From Flavobacterium aquidurense (lineage in GTDB: Bacteria > Bacteroidota > Bacteroidia > Flavobacteriales > Flavobacteriaceae), in contig NZ_JRLF01000006.1 of NCBI RefSeq assembly GCF_001404985.1, positions 62,001-126,000 on the forward strand: a DNA stretch of 64,000 bases, in the 5' to 3' direction. The notes beneath the pieces were generated by a model that was not told the origin of the DNA, did not search any database, and saw nothing but the letters and a program-made list of their open reading frames with translations. Below, one piece after another: positions 42,222-50,348 of this stretch. The translations under genes were made by a program, and so were the position numbers. How positions within the stretch are numbered: the stretch's first letter is position 1; each line of letters begins with the position of its first letter.

Positions 42222-44330
42222 TTACTTGTTCCTCTCGACTATAGCAAGTCCAAATCTGATTTTATCGTAAGACATTTTTTCTTCAAAATAATCATAATAA
42301 GGTCTTAGCGCTGTTGGATATTCTAATTCTATTTGTGCTTTGTGCAATTGCAAAACTTCATTATCAGACACAAATTGACTTAAATCGATATCACTTCCAT
42401 CTACATATAGTTTAGCTAAATGCGAAACAATCGTCGTTTGTCCCAGATTTCGTTTTTCTGCAATTTCTGCAACAGTATTGCCACCTTCAAACATTTCTAA
42501 AGTTGTTTTATAAGTGTTGCCTTCTTTTTTAGCTTTAACTTTTGTCTTTTTTACTTTTTCATAATAAATAATAGCATCTATAAATTCTTGTCCGTATTTT
42601 TCAAGTTTTGCTTTACCAACACCATCGATAGCAAGAAATTCTTCATCGCTCATTGGTCGCAAAGTTTCCATTTGTCTTAATGCTGCATCACTAAAAATTA
42701 CATAAGCAGGAACTTCTTCATCTTTGGCAATTTCGTAACGCAATATTCGAAGTATTTCAAAAAGGGAATTTTTAGCCGTTTTAGTTTTTGCTTCTTTAAT
42801 TTCGTTCTTATCAATTACTTTTTTGATTACCGTAGTCAGTTGTACTTTTTCACCTTCAAACAAAACCTTCTTTGCAAATGGAGTTAAAAGAATTTTATTG
42901 TGCTGATGAAAAGCAATTTCGCAATATCCTAAATTTATCAACTGAATTAGATATTGATTCCAATCATACCAGGATATGTCGGCGCCAATTCCGTACGTTT
43001 TTAAGCTTTGATAATTTTTTTCGTAGATATACGCGTTTCTCGAGCCTCTTAAAAAATCTACAATTACAGCCAGAGGTTCAGATTCCTGCAAACGACTTAT
43101 AGCAGACAATGCTTTTTGCGCGAGAATCGTACCATCGAAAAATCTTGGAGGATTTTTGCAAATATCGCAGTTTCCGCAATTCTCTTTTACGAGTTCACCA
43201 AAATAGGAAAGCAGAATTTTTCTTCTGCAACTCAAAGCATCTGCATATTGTTTCATCCGCTCTAGTTTTGCAAGCTGAACATCAGAGTTCAATCCTTCTG
43301 AAGCAAATTTCTGAAGCTGAATCACATCGGCATAACTTTCAAATAATACAGTTTCAGCAGGTAAACCGTCACGACCGGCCCTACCAATTTCCTGATAATA
43401 ACCTTCAATGTTTTTTGGTAAATTATAATGAATTACCCAACGAACATTTGATTTATCAATTCCCATTCCAAATGCAATTGTAGCACAAACCACCTGACAA
43501 TCATCGTTTATAAATTCATCCTGTGTTTTAGCACGGAGTTTATTTTCCAGACCAGCGTGATATGCTTTGGCTTTTACACCGCTTTTTTGCAATTTTAAAG
43601 CAAGTTCTTCTGTAGTTTTTCTGCTTAAGCAATAAATAATCCCGGATTCATTGGGTTTATTTTCTACAAAATCAATAATTTGTTTTACTCTGTCTAATGC
43701 CGGACGAACTTCTAAACTTAGATTTTTTCTATCAAATGAAGCTACGAAAGTTTTTGGATTTCTTAATTTCAGCTGTTTTGTTATATCTGTACGTGTTGCT
43801 TTATCTGCTGTTGCAGTTAAAGCGAGGACAGGAGTAGAAGGGAAGCGACTTTTTAGATATCCCAAATTGGTATATGCAGGACGAAAATCATGACCCCAAG
43901 ATGAAATACAATGTGCTTCATCGATTGCAATCAAACTGATTGTCAGCTCATTAAAAACAACATCAAGATAAGACAGGCTTTCGGGAGCGATATAAACGAG
44001 TTTGAATTTATTTGATTTTAAGTTATCAATATAAAATTGCTGTTCTTCACTTGATTGACTGCTATTGATATAGCAAGCCAAAATTCCGTTTGTCTTCAAA
44101 CTGTCTACCTGATCTTTCATGAGGGCGATCAAAGGAGAAATAACAATCGTAATTCCTGGCAGAACCAACGCCGGTAATTGGAAACAAATCGATTTTCCAC
44201 CTCCGGTTGGCATAATAGCTAAAGTATCCTGACCTGAAAGTATGGTATTGATAATTGTTTCCTGATTGGGTCTGAATTTTTCAAATCCGAAATTTTCTTT
44301 TAATTTGGCATGTAAAATTTCTGAAGTCAT
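42222..44330 (-). CDS. recQ: ATP-dependent DNA helicase RecQ
   Basis: The 702-residue protein has the order: Walker A TGGGKSICFQLPAL (near 42-55), DEAHCISSWGHDFRP, helicase motifs IIYCLSRKTTEEL and GMGIDKSNVRWVIHYNLPK, and QEIGRAGRDG. A zinc-binding region follows (CRRKILLSYFGE and CGNCDIC). An HRDC domain (LRQMETLRPMSDEEFLAIDGVG) and a C-terminal helix-turn-helix (NTVAEIAEKRNLGQTTIVSHLAKL) complete it. It unwinds DNA 3'-5' in recombination repair. Slightly longer than E. coli RecQ (609) because of the C-terminal extension. Confidence 0.97.
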   Translation of the reverse strand: MTSEILHAKLKENFGFEKFRPNQETIINTILSGQDTLAIMPTGGGKSICFQLPALVLPGITIVISPLIALMKDQVDSLKTNGILACYINSSQSSEEQQFYIDNLKSNKFKLVYIAPESLSYLDVVFNELTISLIAIDEAHCISSWGHDFRPAYTNLGYLKSRFPSTPVLALTATADKATRTDITKQLKLRNPKTFVASFDRKNLSLEVRPALDRVKQIIDFVENKPNESGIIYCLSRKTTEELALKLQKSGVKAKAYHAGLENKLRAKTQDEFINDDCQVVCATIAFGMGIDKSNVRWVIHYNLPKNIEGYYQEIGRAGRDGLPAETVLFESYADVIQLQKFASEGLNSDVQLAKLERMKQYADALSCRRKILLSYFGELVKENCGNCDICKNPPRFFDGTILAQKALSAISRLQESEPLAVIVDFLRGSRNAYIYEKNYQSLKTYGIGADISWYDWNQYLIQLINLGYCEIAFHQHNKILLTPFAKKVLFEGEKVQLTTVIKKVIDKNEIKEAKTKTAKNSLFEILRILRYEIAKDEEVPAYVIFSDAALRQMETLRPMSDEEFLAIDGVGKAKLEKYGQEFIDAIIYYEKVKKTKVKAKKEGNTYKTTLEMFEGGNTVAEIAEKRNLGQTTIVSHLAKLYVDGSDIDLSQFVSDNEVLQLHKAQIELEYPTALRPYYDYFEEKMSYDKIRFGLAIVERNK

Positions 44331-44421
44331 TGGCTCATATTTATTGATCGCTAAATATAATGAAAAATATTAAATATAGTATTTTTCTTATATTTTTATA
44401 ATTGTTTTTTAAGTAATAAAA

Positions 44422-44446
44422 AAAGGAACCCCAATAGAGTTCCTTT
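44422..44446 (-). terminator. Terminator of the Asp-rich protein gene
   Basis: AAAGGAAC (44422-44429) pairs with GTTCCTTT (44439-44446) around 9 nt. The A-run on its left gives a U-tract on the minus strand. Confidence 0.7.
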
Positions 44447-44468
44447 AGTTTATTTTTGAAAGATAAAA

Positions 44469-44876
44469 TTAATCTTCGTCGTCTTCATCATCTTCGTCAG
44501 CAATATCATCTGGATCTTTGTCATCATCGTCATCATCATCTCCGCCATCAACATCCGGTTTATCAAGCGTATCATCGTCATCGTCATCATCAATATCATC
44601 ATCAAGATCAAGACCTTTTACTGGTTCGATTACATCAACATCTACGTCGATATCATCATCTTCATCGTAATTCTCGATTCTGTCAGCAAGTTTAGTACTA
44701 ATTTTTACTAAATAAATAGTGTCTTCAGTACGAACTTCAACAGCTTCGATCAATTCGTTTTTAGCATTTCTAAAACGGATTACATCCGAATCATCATAAC
44801 CATCAGGAAATTTCTCCACCAAAAGGTTCAAAATTTCGTTGGTAAGTTTAGCGTAGTCTACTATAACTCTTTTCAT
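44469..44876 (-). CDS. Small protein with Asp-rich low-complexity tail
   Basis: The 135-residue protein has an ordered N-terminal half (MKRVIVDYAKLTNEILNLLV, FPDGYDDSDVIRFRNAKNEL) followed from residue 68 by a tail made mostly of Asp, with some Glu, Gly, Val and Ile. Homologues in Flavobacteria sometimes carry the name DNA primase, for which I see no support. The tail may bind cations or mimic nucleic acid; both are guesses. It follows the DHS-like gene by 7 nt on the same strand. The His/Arg-rich frame on the opposite strand is only its shadow. Confidence 0.75.
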   Translation of the reverse strand: MKRVIVDYAKLTNEILNLLVEKFPDGYDDSDVIRFRNAKNELIEAVEVRTEDTIYLVKISTKLADRIENYDEDDDIDVDVDVIEPVKGLDLDDDIDDDDDDDTLDKPDVDGGDDDDDDDKDPDDIADEDDEDDED

Positions 44877-44883
44877 AAATATC

Positions 44884-45852
44884 CTATAAATCTAATAAGT
44901 AAGCAAAAATTAACGGTGCAACAATTGTAGCATCCGACTCAATAATAAATTTAGGGGTTTTAATATCTAATTTACCCCAAGTGATTTTCTCGTTTGGAAC
45001 TGCTCCGGAATAAGATCCGTAACTAGTTGTAGAATCTGAAATCTGACAGAAATAACTCCAGAACGGAATATCATGCATTTCCATATCCTGATAAAGCATT
45101 GGCACTACACAAATAGGAAAATCTCCTGCAATACCACCACCAATTTGGAAAAATCCAATTCCGTTAGTACTATTTTTTGGATACCAGTCAGCAAGGAATG
45201 TCATATATTCAATTCCTGATTTCATGGTAGAAGCTTTTAAATCTCCTTTGATTACGTATGAAGCAAAGATATTTCCCATCGTACTATCTTCCCAACCCGG
45301 TACAATAATAGGTAAGTTTTTCTCAGCAGCTGCATACATCCAGCTATCTTTTAAATCTATCTCGTAATATTCTTCTAAAACACCTGATAACAACATTTTA
45401 TACATAAATTCATGCGGAAAATAACGTTCTCCTTTGTCATCAGCATCTTTCCAGATTTTATAAATGTGTTTTTGCAAACGACGAAATGCTTCATGTTCAG
45501 GGATACAAGTGTCTGTAACACGGTTTAGTCCTCTTTCAAGCAAAGCCCATTCATCTTCCGGAGTCAAATCACGATAGTTAGGCACTCTTTCATAATGAGA
45601 GTGTGCTACTAAATTCATGATGTCTTCTTCTAGATTGGCTCCGGTACAGGAAATAATTTGTACTTTATCTTGTCTGATTATTTCGGCAAAAATTTTACCA
45701 ATTTCTGCTGTACTCATTGCGCCAGCCATACTTACCATCATTTTAGCACCATTTGCCAATTGTTGCTCGTATGCTTTTGCAGCGTCAACAAGAGAAGCAG
45801 AATTAAAGTGTAAATAATGTTTTTCAATAAACTGACTGATTGGTCCTTTCAT
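44884..45852 (-). CDS. Deoxyhypusine synthase-like protein (candidate homospermidine/polyamine synthase)
   Basis: The 322-residue DHS-fold protein keeps the NAD-binding region (VSMAGAMSTAEIGK, ISCTGANLEEDIMN) and the catalytic lysine region ITWGKLDIK (W292, K294, matching W327 and K329 of human DHS). The segment after the glycines, GGGIAGDFPI, replaces the GGGxAKHH of eukaryotic DHS, so the substrate-binding His is missing. Bacteria have no eIF5A, so polyamine aminobutyl transfer is the likely chemistry. Next to arginine decarboxylase (106 nt upstream), it probably acts on an agmatine- or putrescine-derived polyamine. Confidence 0.8.
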   Translation of the reverse strand: MKGPISQFIEKHYLHFNSASLVDAAKAYEQQLANGAKMMVSMAGAMSTAEIGKIFAEIIRQDKVQIISCTGANLEEDIMNLVAHSHYERVPNYRDLTPEDEWALLERGLNRVTDTCIPEHEAFRRLQKHIYKIWKDADDKGERYFPHEFMYKMLLSGVLEEYYEIDLKDSWMYAAAEKNLPIIVPGWEDSTMGNIFASYVIKGDLKASTMKSGIEYMTFLADWYPKNSTNGIGFFQIGGGIAGDFPICVVPMLYQDMEMHDIPFWSYFCQISDSTTSYGSYSGAVPNEKITWGKLDIKTPKFIIESDATIVAPLIFAYLLDL

Positions 45853-45958
45853 TTTGTTTTTGTTTTTTTGTTTTTTTTGAATTAAAAGTGTAACCTTTTG
45901 GATGGTACTGCAAATTAATAATTTTATATTTATTAACTTTTATTTTGCAGGTTTTTTT

Positions 45959-47362
45959 TTATACTTTTTTAGTATATCCTAAAATTTTCAATACATCATC
46001 AGAAGTTTGCTGTTCTGAGAAAACTTCAGTCGCTAAAATGCCGTTTTCATCACGATCTATTAAAATATGTTTAGGCTGTGGGATTAAACAGTGGTGTAAA
46101 CCTCCGTAACCACCAATAGTTTCCTGATACGCACCAGTATTAAAGAAACCAATATACAATGGCTTTTCTTTGTTGTATTTAGGCAAATAAATGGCATTCA
46201 TATTTTGTTCTGAGTTGTAATAATCGTCACTATCACAAGTCAAACCTCCTAATAAAACCCGCTCGTAAGTATCATTCCAGCGGTTTACCGCTAACATAAT
46301 AAAACGTTTATTTATAGCCCAAGTATCCGGCAAAGTGGTAATGAATGATGAATCAATCATATTCCATTTTTCTCTGTCATTTTGTTGTTTTTGGTACAAA
46401 ATCTGATAGATTGCGCCACCGCTTTCACCTACTGTAAATGATCCAAACTCTGTAAAAATATTAGGAACATCAACTTCGGCTTCATCACATGCAATTTTAA
46501 TCTGATTGATAATTTCATCAATCATATATTGATAGTCATATTCAAACGCAAGAGAATTTTTAATCGGGAAACCTCCGCCAATGTTCAAACCATCAAGGGT
46601 AGGACATTCCTTTTTAAGCGCAATATATACTTTAATACATTTTACTAACTCATTCCAGTAATATGAAGTATCGTTTATTCCGGTATTGATAAAAAAGTGA
46701 AGCATTTTAAGCTCTAATTTATCATTTTCCTGAATTTGTTTTTTATAAAACGAAACAATGTTTTTATATCCAATACCTAATCTAGAAGTATAAAACTCAA
46801 ATTTAGGTTCTTCTTCAGCTGCAATACGGATTCCAATTTTGAATTTTCCTTTAATCTCAGCCTGAAGTAAGTCAAGCTCTTCATAATTATCAATAATCGG
46901 AATAGTGTTTTTATGTCCGCTATTGATTAATCGTGCAATATTGGTAATGTATTCGTCTCTTTTAAATCCGTTACAAATAACATAAGTACTCTTGTTGATT
47001 TTTCCATTTTCAAGCAGATTTTCTACAATATTAACATCAAACGCTGATGATGTTTCTATATGAATGTTATTCTTGAAAGCTTCATTCATAATATATTCAA
47101 AATGAGAACTTTTTGTGCAATAACAATAGTAGTATTTTGCGTCGTACTTGTTTTTTTCCATCGATTTTCTGAACCAGGCTTTTGCCTTATTGATGTTTTC
47201 AGAAATTTGTGGCAAGTAAGTAAATTTTAAAGGTGTACCGTATTGTTCAACTAATTTCATCAAATCGATATTGTGAAATTGTAAGTTGTCTTTGTTTAGT
47301 TTAAATTCCGTTTGAGGAAAATAGTAAGTTTGATTAATTAGATCAGAATATTTTGTATTCAT
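45959..47362 (-). CDS. speA: Biosynthetic-type arginine decarboxylase
   Basis: The 467-residue PLP enzyme of the alanine-racemase-like fold III has the start YGTPLKFTYLP and the PLP-lysine segment YYYCYCTKSSHFEYIM. It also has the pyridine-ring and phosphate contacts LNIGGGFPI and TEFGSFTVGESGG. C-terminal GLTCDSDDYY contributes the second-subunit Cys/Asp. It is much shorter than E. coli SpeA (658) and resembles the compact Bacteroidetes/Chlorovirus-type decarboxylases, which can prefer arginine. Ornithine or diaminopimelate decarboxylation is not excluded. It precedes the DHS-like gene. A 240-nt leader with a small frame lies upstream. Confidence 0.85.
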   Translation of the reverse strand: MNTKYSDLINQTYYFPQTEFKLNKDNLQFHNIDLMKLVEQYGTPLKFTYLPQISENINKAKAWFRKSMEKNKYDAKYYYCYCTKSSHFEYIMNEAFKNNIHIETSSAFDVNIVENLLENGKINKSTYVICNGFKRDEYITNIARLINSGHKNTIPIIDNYEELDLLQAEIKGKFKIGIRIAAEEEPKFEFYTSRLGIGYKNIVSFYKKQIQENDKLELKMLHFFINTGINDTSYYWNELVKCIKVYIALKKECPTLDGLNIGGGFPIKNSLAFEYDYQYMIDEIINQIKIACDEAEVDVPNIFTEFGSFTVGESGGAIYQILYQKQQNDREKWNMIDSSFITTLPDTWAINKRFIMLAVNRWNDTYERVLLGGLTCDSDDYYNSEQNMNAIYLPKYNKEKPLYIGFFNTGAYQETIGGYGGLHHCLIPQPKHILIDRDENGILATEVFSEQQTSDDVLKILGYTKKV

Positions 47363-47423
47363 TATATTTTGTGATATTTGAGATTGTAATTTTTAATTTA
47401 GAGAACGGTACTAAATCTAAAAT

Positions 47424-47603
47424 TCAAACCCTAATATTCGCAAATACAATTTGCAGTTTTTCGTGTTCTGCTTTTGAGCATTGAAAAATATCACAACAAA
47501 ACGGACTTTTGCTATTATAAAAACGATTCAACATCCTTAGCAAGGAACTATTGAGCCGGTTTCTATAAGAACTAAATTGTCTTTGTTTTTTGTTTGTTTT
47601 CAT
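47424..47603 (-). CDS. Possible 59-residue peptide in the speA leader
   Basis: The ATG at 47603 opens a frame beginning MKTNKKQRQFSSYRNRLNSS and ending FANIRV. It is basic (several Arg), with two adjacent Cys (PFCCDIFQC). An excellent promoter, TTTG-N21-TACATTTG, ends immediately before it, so the mRNA would be leaderless for this frame. It could be a small protein, or a regulatory upstream frame for arginine decarboxylase. No homologue is recognised. Confidence 0.4.
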   Translation of the reverse strand: MKTNKKQRQFSSYRNRLNSSLLRMLNRFYNSKSPFCCDIFQCSKAEHEKLQIVFANIRV

Positions 47604-47608
47604 CGTGG

Positions 47609-47641
47609 CAAATGTAAAAAATAATATATACCTAAAGCAAA
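47609..47641 (-). promoter_or_regulatory. Promoter upstream of the small frame and speA
   Basis: Minus strand: TTTG (47641-47638), 21 nt, TACATTTG (47616-47609). Both elements are exact. Transcription would start near 47603, leaving a leader of about 240 nt before speA. Confidence 0.7.
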
Positions 47642-47660
47642 GCTTTTTATTAAAAAAAGT

Positions 47661-48728
47661 TTAAGATTTATAATCTTGAAACGCGTCTAGAATCAATTTA
47701 TTTTCAACAGATTGATTAATTTTTATTTTTCCTATTCCTTCAATTAAGGCAAATTGAATCAAACCGTATTCATTTTTTTTGTCATGAATAAGCAATTCCA
47801 GGATAGGATCGATGTCATTTTCTTCTACTTTTACATCATCATAAATGCTCTTTATTGCAGTTTTGATTTCTTTGTATTCTTCTGCTGTAATTAAGTTTTT
47901 ATGCAAAGAGATATAACTTTCCAAAATCATTCCAATTGCAATGGCTTCTCCGTGCAGCAATGTTTTCTTAGTTTCACTTTCTAAAAAGTAACTTTCGATA
48001 GCATGCCCTAAAGTATGTCCGAAATTTAATGCTTTACGAATATTTTTTTCCGTTGGATCCTGAATTACGATATCATTTTTAATTTCGACAGAACGATAGA
48101 TCAATTCATCAAAATCAGCAAAATCAATTGCTTTTAGGTCTAAAAACTGTTTCCAGTATGCTGCATCATATATTAAGCCGTGTTTTAGCATTTCTGCCAA
48201 TCCGGAACGCATTTCGCTTTGTGGTAAAGTTTCAAGATATTGTGTATCAATCAATACCATTTGAGGTACGTTGATAACACCAATCTGGTTTTTAAGATTT
48301 CCTAAATCAACTCCGGTTTTTCCGCCTACAGAAGCATCTACCATAGATAATAAGGTTGTTGGAATATTAATAAAATCGATGCCGCGTTTAAAAGTAGAAG
48401 CAACAAATCCGCCAAGATCCGTTACTACGCCGCCTCCAAGATTTATGACAAGTGATTTTCTATCTGCACCAAGTTCTGTTAGTACTTTCCAGATTTCAAT
48501 ACAGGTTTCAATATTTTTATTGATTTCTCCTGATTCAAATTCAATAATTTCAATCTTTAAATCAGTTTCAAGCAAAGGCAAAAATTTAGGCAGGCAATAC
48601 TCATTTGTTTCATTATCAACTATAATAAACAAATTAGAGTATTTATTTTCTTTTAAATGATTATTTAAGGCTTCGTATGCATTTTGGTTAAAATGTACGA
48701 GATAATTATTGGCTTGAATAGATTGCAT
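47661..48728 (-). CDS. aroB: 3-dehydroquinate synthase
   Basis: The protein has 355 residues from the ATG at 48728 (MQSIQANNYLVHFN); an in-frame ATG 12 codons earlier is less likely, since a near-consensus TTATTTTG box lies between. NAD-binding motifs are INLGGGVVTDLGGFVAS and INIPTTLLSMVDASVGGKTG. The zinc ligands lie in LGHAIESYF and LLHGEAIAIGM. It performs the second step of the shikimate pathway. It diverges from the proline dehydrogenase gene. Confidence 0.96.
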   Translation of the reverse strand: MQSIQANNYLVHFNQNAYEALNNHLKENKYSNLFIIVDNETNEYCLPKFLPLLETDLKIEIIEFESGEINKNIETCIEIWKVLTELGADRKSLVINLGGGVVTDLGGFVASTFKRGIDFINIPTTLLSMVDASVGGKTGVDLGNLKNQIGVINVPQMVLIDTQYLETLPQSEMRSGLAEMLKHGLIYDAAYWKQFLDLKAIDFADFDELIYRSVEIKNDIVIQDPTEKNIRKALNFGHTLGHAIESYFLESETKKTLLHGEAIAIGMILESYISLHKNLITAEEYKEIKTAIKSIYDDVKVEENDIDPILELLIHDKKNEYGLIQFALIEGIGKIKINQSVENKLILDAFQDYKS

Positions 48729-48973
48729 ATTTCTGTAGTTAATTGAAACCGCAAAATAAGGCATTTTTAACTAAATAATATTCAAACTTTGGTTCAAATT
48801 TGTTTTAAAACGAATGATTCTAAGTAATGATTTAATCTCTTTATTTTGATTTTTTAAATCTCAATCTATATAAAGAAGTAAACTCTTACTACTTTATATA
48901 ATAATTGACTCAATCTTATTAACGATATTAAAAATTATGCTGTGTTTTAGTAAATAATATTCAAAACTCTATC

Positions 48974-48981
48974 TATATTTG
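48974..48981 (+). promoter_or_regulatory. -7 box of the proline dehydrogenase gene
   Basis: TATATTTG, exact, 18 nt before the ATG at 49000. The TTG that gives a longer frame (48979) is part of this box, so it cannot be the start codon of a transcript from here. Confidence 0.65.
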
Positions 48982-48999
48982 CACAAAAAACTGACCTTA

Positions 49000-50169
49000 A
49001 TGGAAAAAATATTCGATAACACTCAGGTTGCATTTTCGCTAAAAAGCGATACAGAACTTGATAGAGCTTATTTTCTTTTTAAAATGATCGACAGTCAACC
49101 TTTAGTAAGGATAGGAACTGCTGTTACCAATTTTGCGATAAAAGCAAATCTTCCGGTAGAAGGATTAATTCGTGCAACTGTTTTTGACCATTTTTGTGGT
49201 GGTGTAAACGAGAACGATTGTATTACAGTGGTAGATAAAATGTTTACCAAAGGTGTTTCATCTGTTTTAGATTATTCTGTTGAAGGAAAAGAGGAAGAAG
49301 AGCAATTTGACGCTGCTTTACAAATGACTTTAAAAACAATTGAATTTGCTAAAGAACGTTTGGCAATTCCGTTTGCTGTTTTTAAACCTACAGGTTTTGG
49401 CCGTTTTGAATTGTATGAGAAATTAGGCGAAAAACAAACCTTAACTCCGGCAGAACAAGCAGAGTGGGACAGAGTAGTGGCCCGTTTTGACCAGGTTTGT
49501 GGTGAAGCGCATAAAAAAGATGTGGCTTTATTGATTGATGGTGAAGAAAGCTGGATGCAGGATGCCGCTGATGATCTTGTTACTGATATGATGCGCAAGT
49601 ATAATAAGGAGAAAGCAATCGTATTTAATACTTTGCAAATGTACCGTTGGGATCGTCTGGATTATTTAAAGAAATTGCATGAAGTGGCTAAAACTGAAGG
49701 CTTTTTTATTGGAATGAAGCTGGTTCGTGGTGCTTATATGGAAAAAGAAAACAAAAGAGCGGAAGAGAAAAATTATGTTTCGCCAATTTGTGTTTCTAAA
49801 GAAGCTACAGATATTAATTATGATGCTGCTGTACATTATATGTTAGAGCATCTGGAAATTATGTCAATTTTTGCAGGAACTCACAACGAATTGAGTTCTT
49901 ATAAATTGATGGAAATGATGCAGGAAAAGGGAATTGCAAAAAACGATAATAAAATATGGTTTGGACAATTATACGGAATGAGTGATAATATTAGTTACAA
50001 CCTGGCCGAAAACGGTTATAATGTGGCGAAATATTTGCCATTTGGTCCTGTAAAAGATGTTATGCCTTATTTGATTCGTCGTGCAGAAGAAAATACTTCT
50101 GTAGCCGGTCAAACAAGCCGTGAACTATCAATGATAAAAGCAGAACGTAAACGTAGAAAAGGGAAATAG
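49000..50169 (+). CDS. Proline dehydrogenase
   Basis: The protein has 389 residues from the ATG at 49000, forming a single PRODH beta/alpha-barrel domain without the P5C dehydrogenase half of PutA. Conserved segments include FKPTGFGRFELYEKL, LLIDGEESW, IVFNTLQMYRWDR, FIGMKLVRGAYMEKE, AGTHNE, FGQLYGMSDN and YLIRRAEENTSV. It oxidises proline to P5C, passing electrons by FAD to the quinone pool. The separate P5C dehydrogenase is not in the window. It is followed by a 7-mer tandem repeat and a terminator. Confidence 0.95.
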   Translation: MEKIFDNTQVAFSLKSDTELDRAYFLFKMIDSQPLVRIGTAVTNFAIKANLPVEGLIRATVFDHFCGGVNENDCITVVDKMFTKGVSSVLDYSVEGKEEEEQFDAALQMTLKTIEFAKERLAIPFAVFKPTGFGRFELYEKLGEKQTLTPAEQAEWDRVVARFDQVCGEAHKKDVALLIDGEESWMQDAADDLVTDMMRKYNKEKAIVFNTLQMYRWDRLDYLKKLHEVAKTEGFFIGMKLVRGAYMEKENKRAEEKNYVSPICVSKEATDINYDAAVHYMLEHLEIMSIFAGTHNELSSYKLMEMMQEKGIAKNDNKIWFGQLYGMSDNISYNLAENGYNVAKYLPFGPVKDVMPYLIRRAEENTSVAGQTSRELSMIKAERKRRKGK

Positions 50170-50180
50170 TTTTCAGTCTC

Positions 50181-50243
50181 AGTTTACAGTTTACAGTTTA
50201 CAGTTTACAGTTTACAGTTTACAGTTTACAGTTTACAGTTTAC
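50181..50243. repeat. Nine perfect tandem copies of the 7-mer AGTTTAC
   Basis: 63 nt of uninterrupted AGTTTAC lie between the proline dehydrogenase stop codon and its terminator, preceded by TTTCAGTCTC. Length changes here should not affect coding. It is a likely variable-number locus. Confidence 0.95.
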
Positions 50244-50246
50244 ATA

Positions 50247-50278
50247 AAAAAAGCTCCAATTTACATTGGAGCTTTTTT
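50247..50278. terminator. Bidirectional terminator between proline dehydrogenase and the ABC exporter
   Basis: AAAAAAGCTCCAAT (50247-50260) pairs perfectly with ATTGGAGCTTTTTT (50265-50278) around TTAC. Confidence 0.9.
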
Positions 50279-50294
50279 ATGCACTTTTTTTTAA

Positions 50295-50320
50295 CCGGAC
50301 AGGTTTCAAAAACCTGTCGG
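50295..50320. repeat. Short palindrome CCGGACAGGTTT / AACCTGTCGG
   Basis: The arms GACAGGTTT and AAACCTGTC pair around two nt, extended by CC/GG with one mismatch. It has the look of the CCTGTCGG-type extragenic palindromes frequent in Flavobacterium. Confidence 0.55.
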
Positions 50321-50348
50321 GTTTGATTTTGAGGTTTAGGATTTTCTA

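Noticed and set aside
43109-43483. 124-codon plus-strand frame inside recQ
   Set aside because: Lies wholly within a well-supported helicase gene, with codon usage and composition of a shadow frame and no promoter.
44456-44695. His/Arg-rich frame antisense to the Asp-rich gene
   Set aside because: Its composition is the direct complement of GAT/GAC runs coding Asp on the other strand; no promoter or start signal.
48271-48660. 129-codon plus-strand frame inside aroB
   Set aside because: Antisense shadow of conserved AroB NAD- and metal-binding segments.
50181-50243. Possible CRISPR array
   Set aside because: Units are 7 nt with no spacers; a simple tandem repeat. No cas genes in the window.
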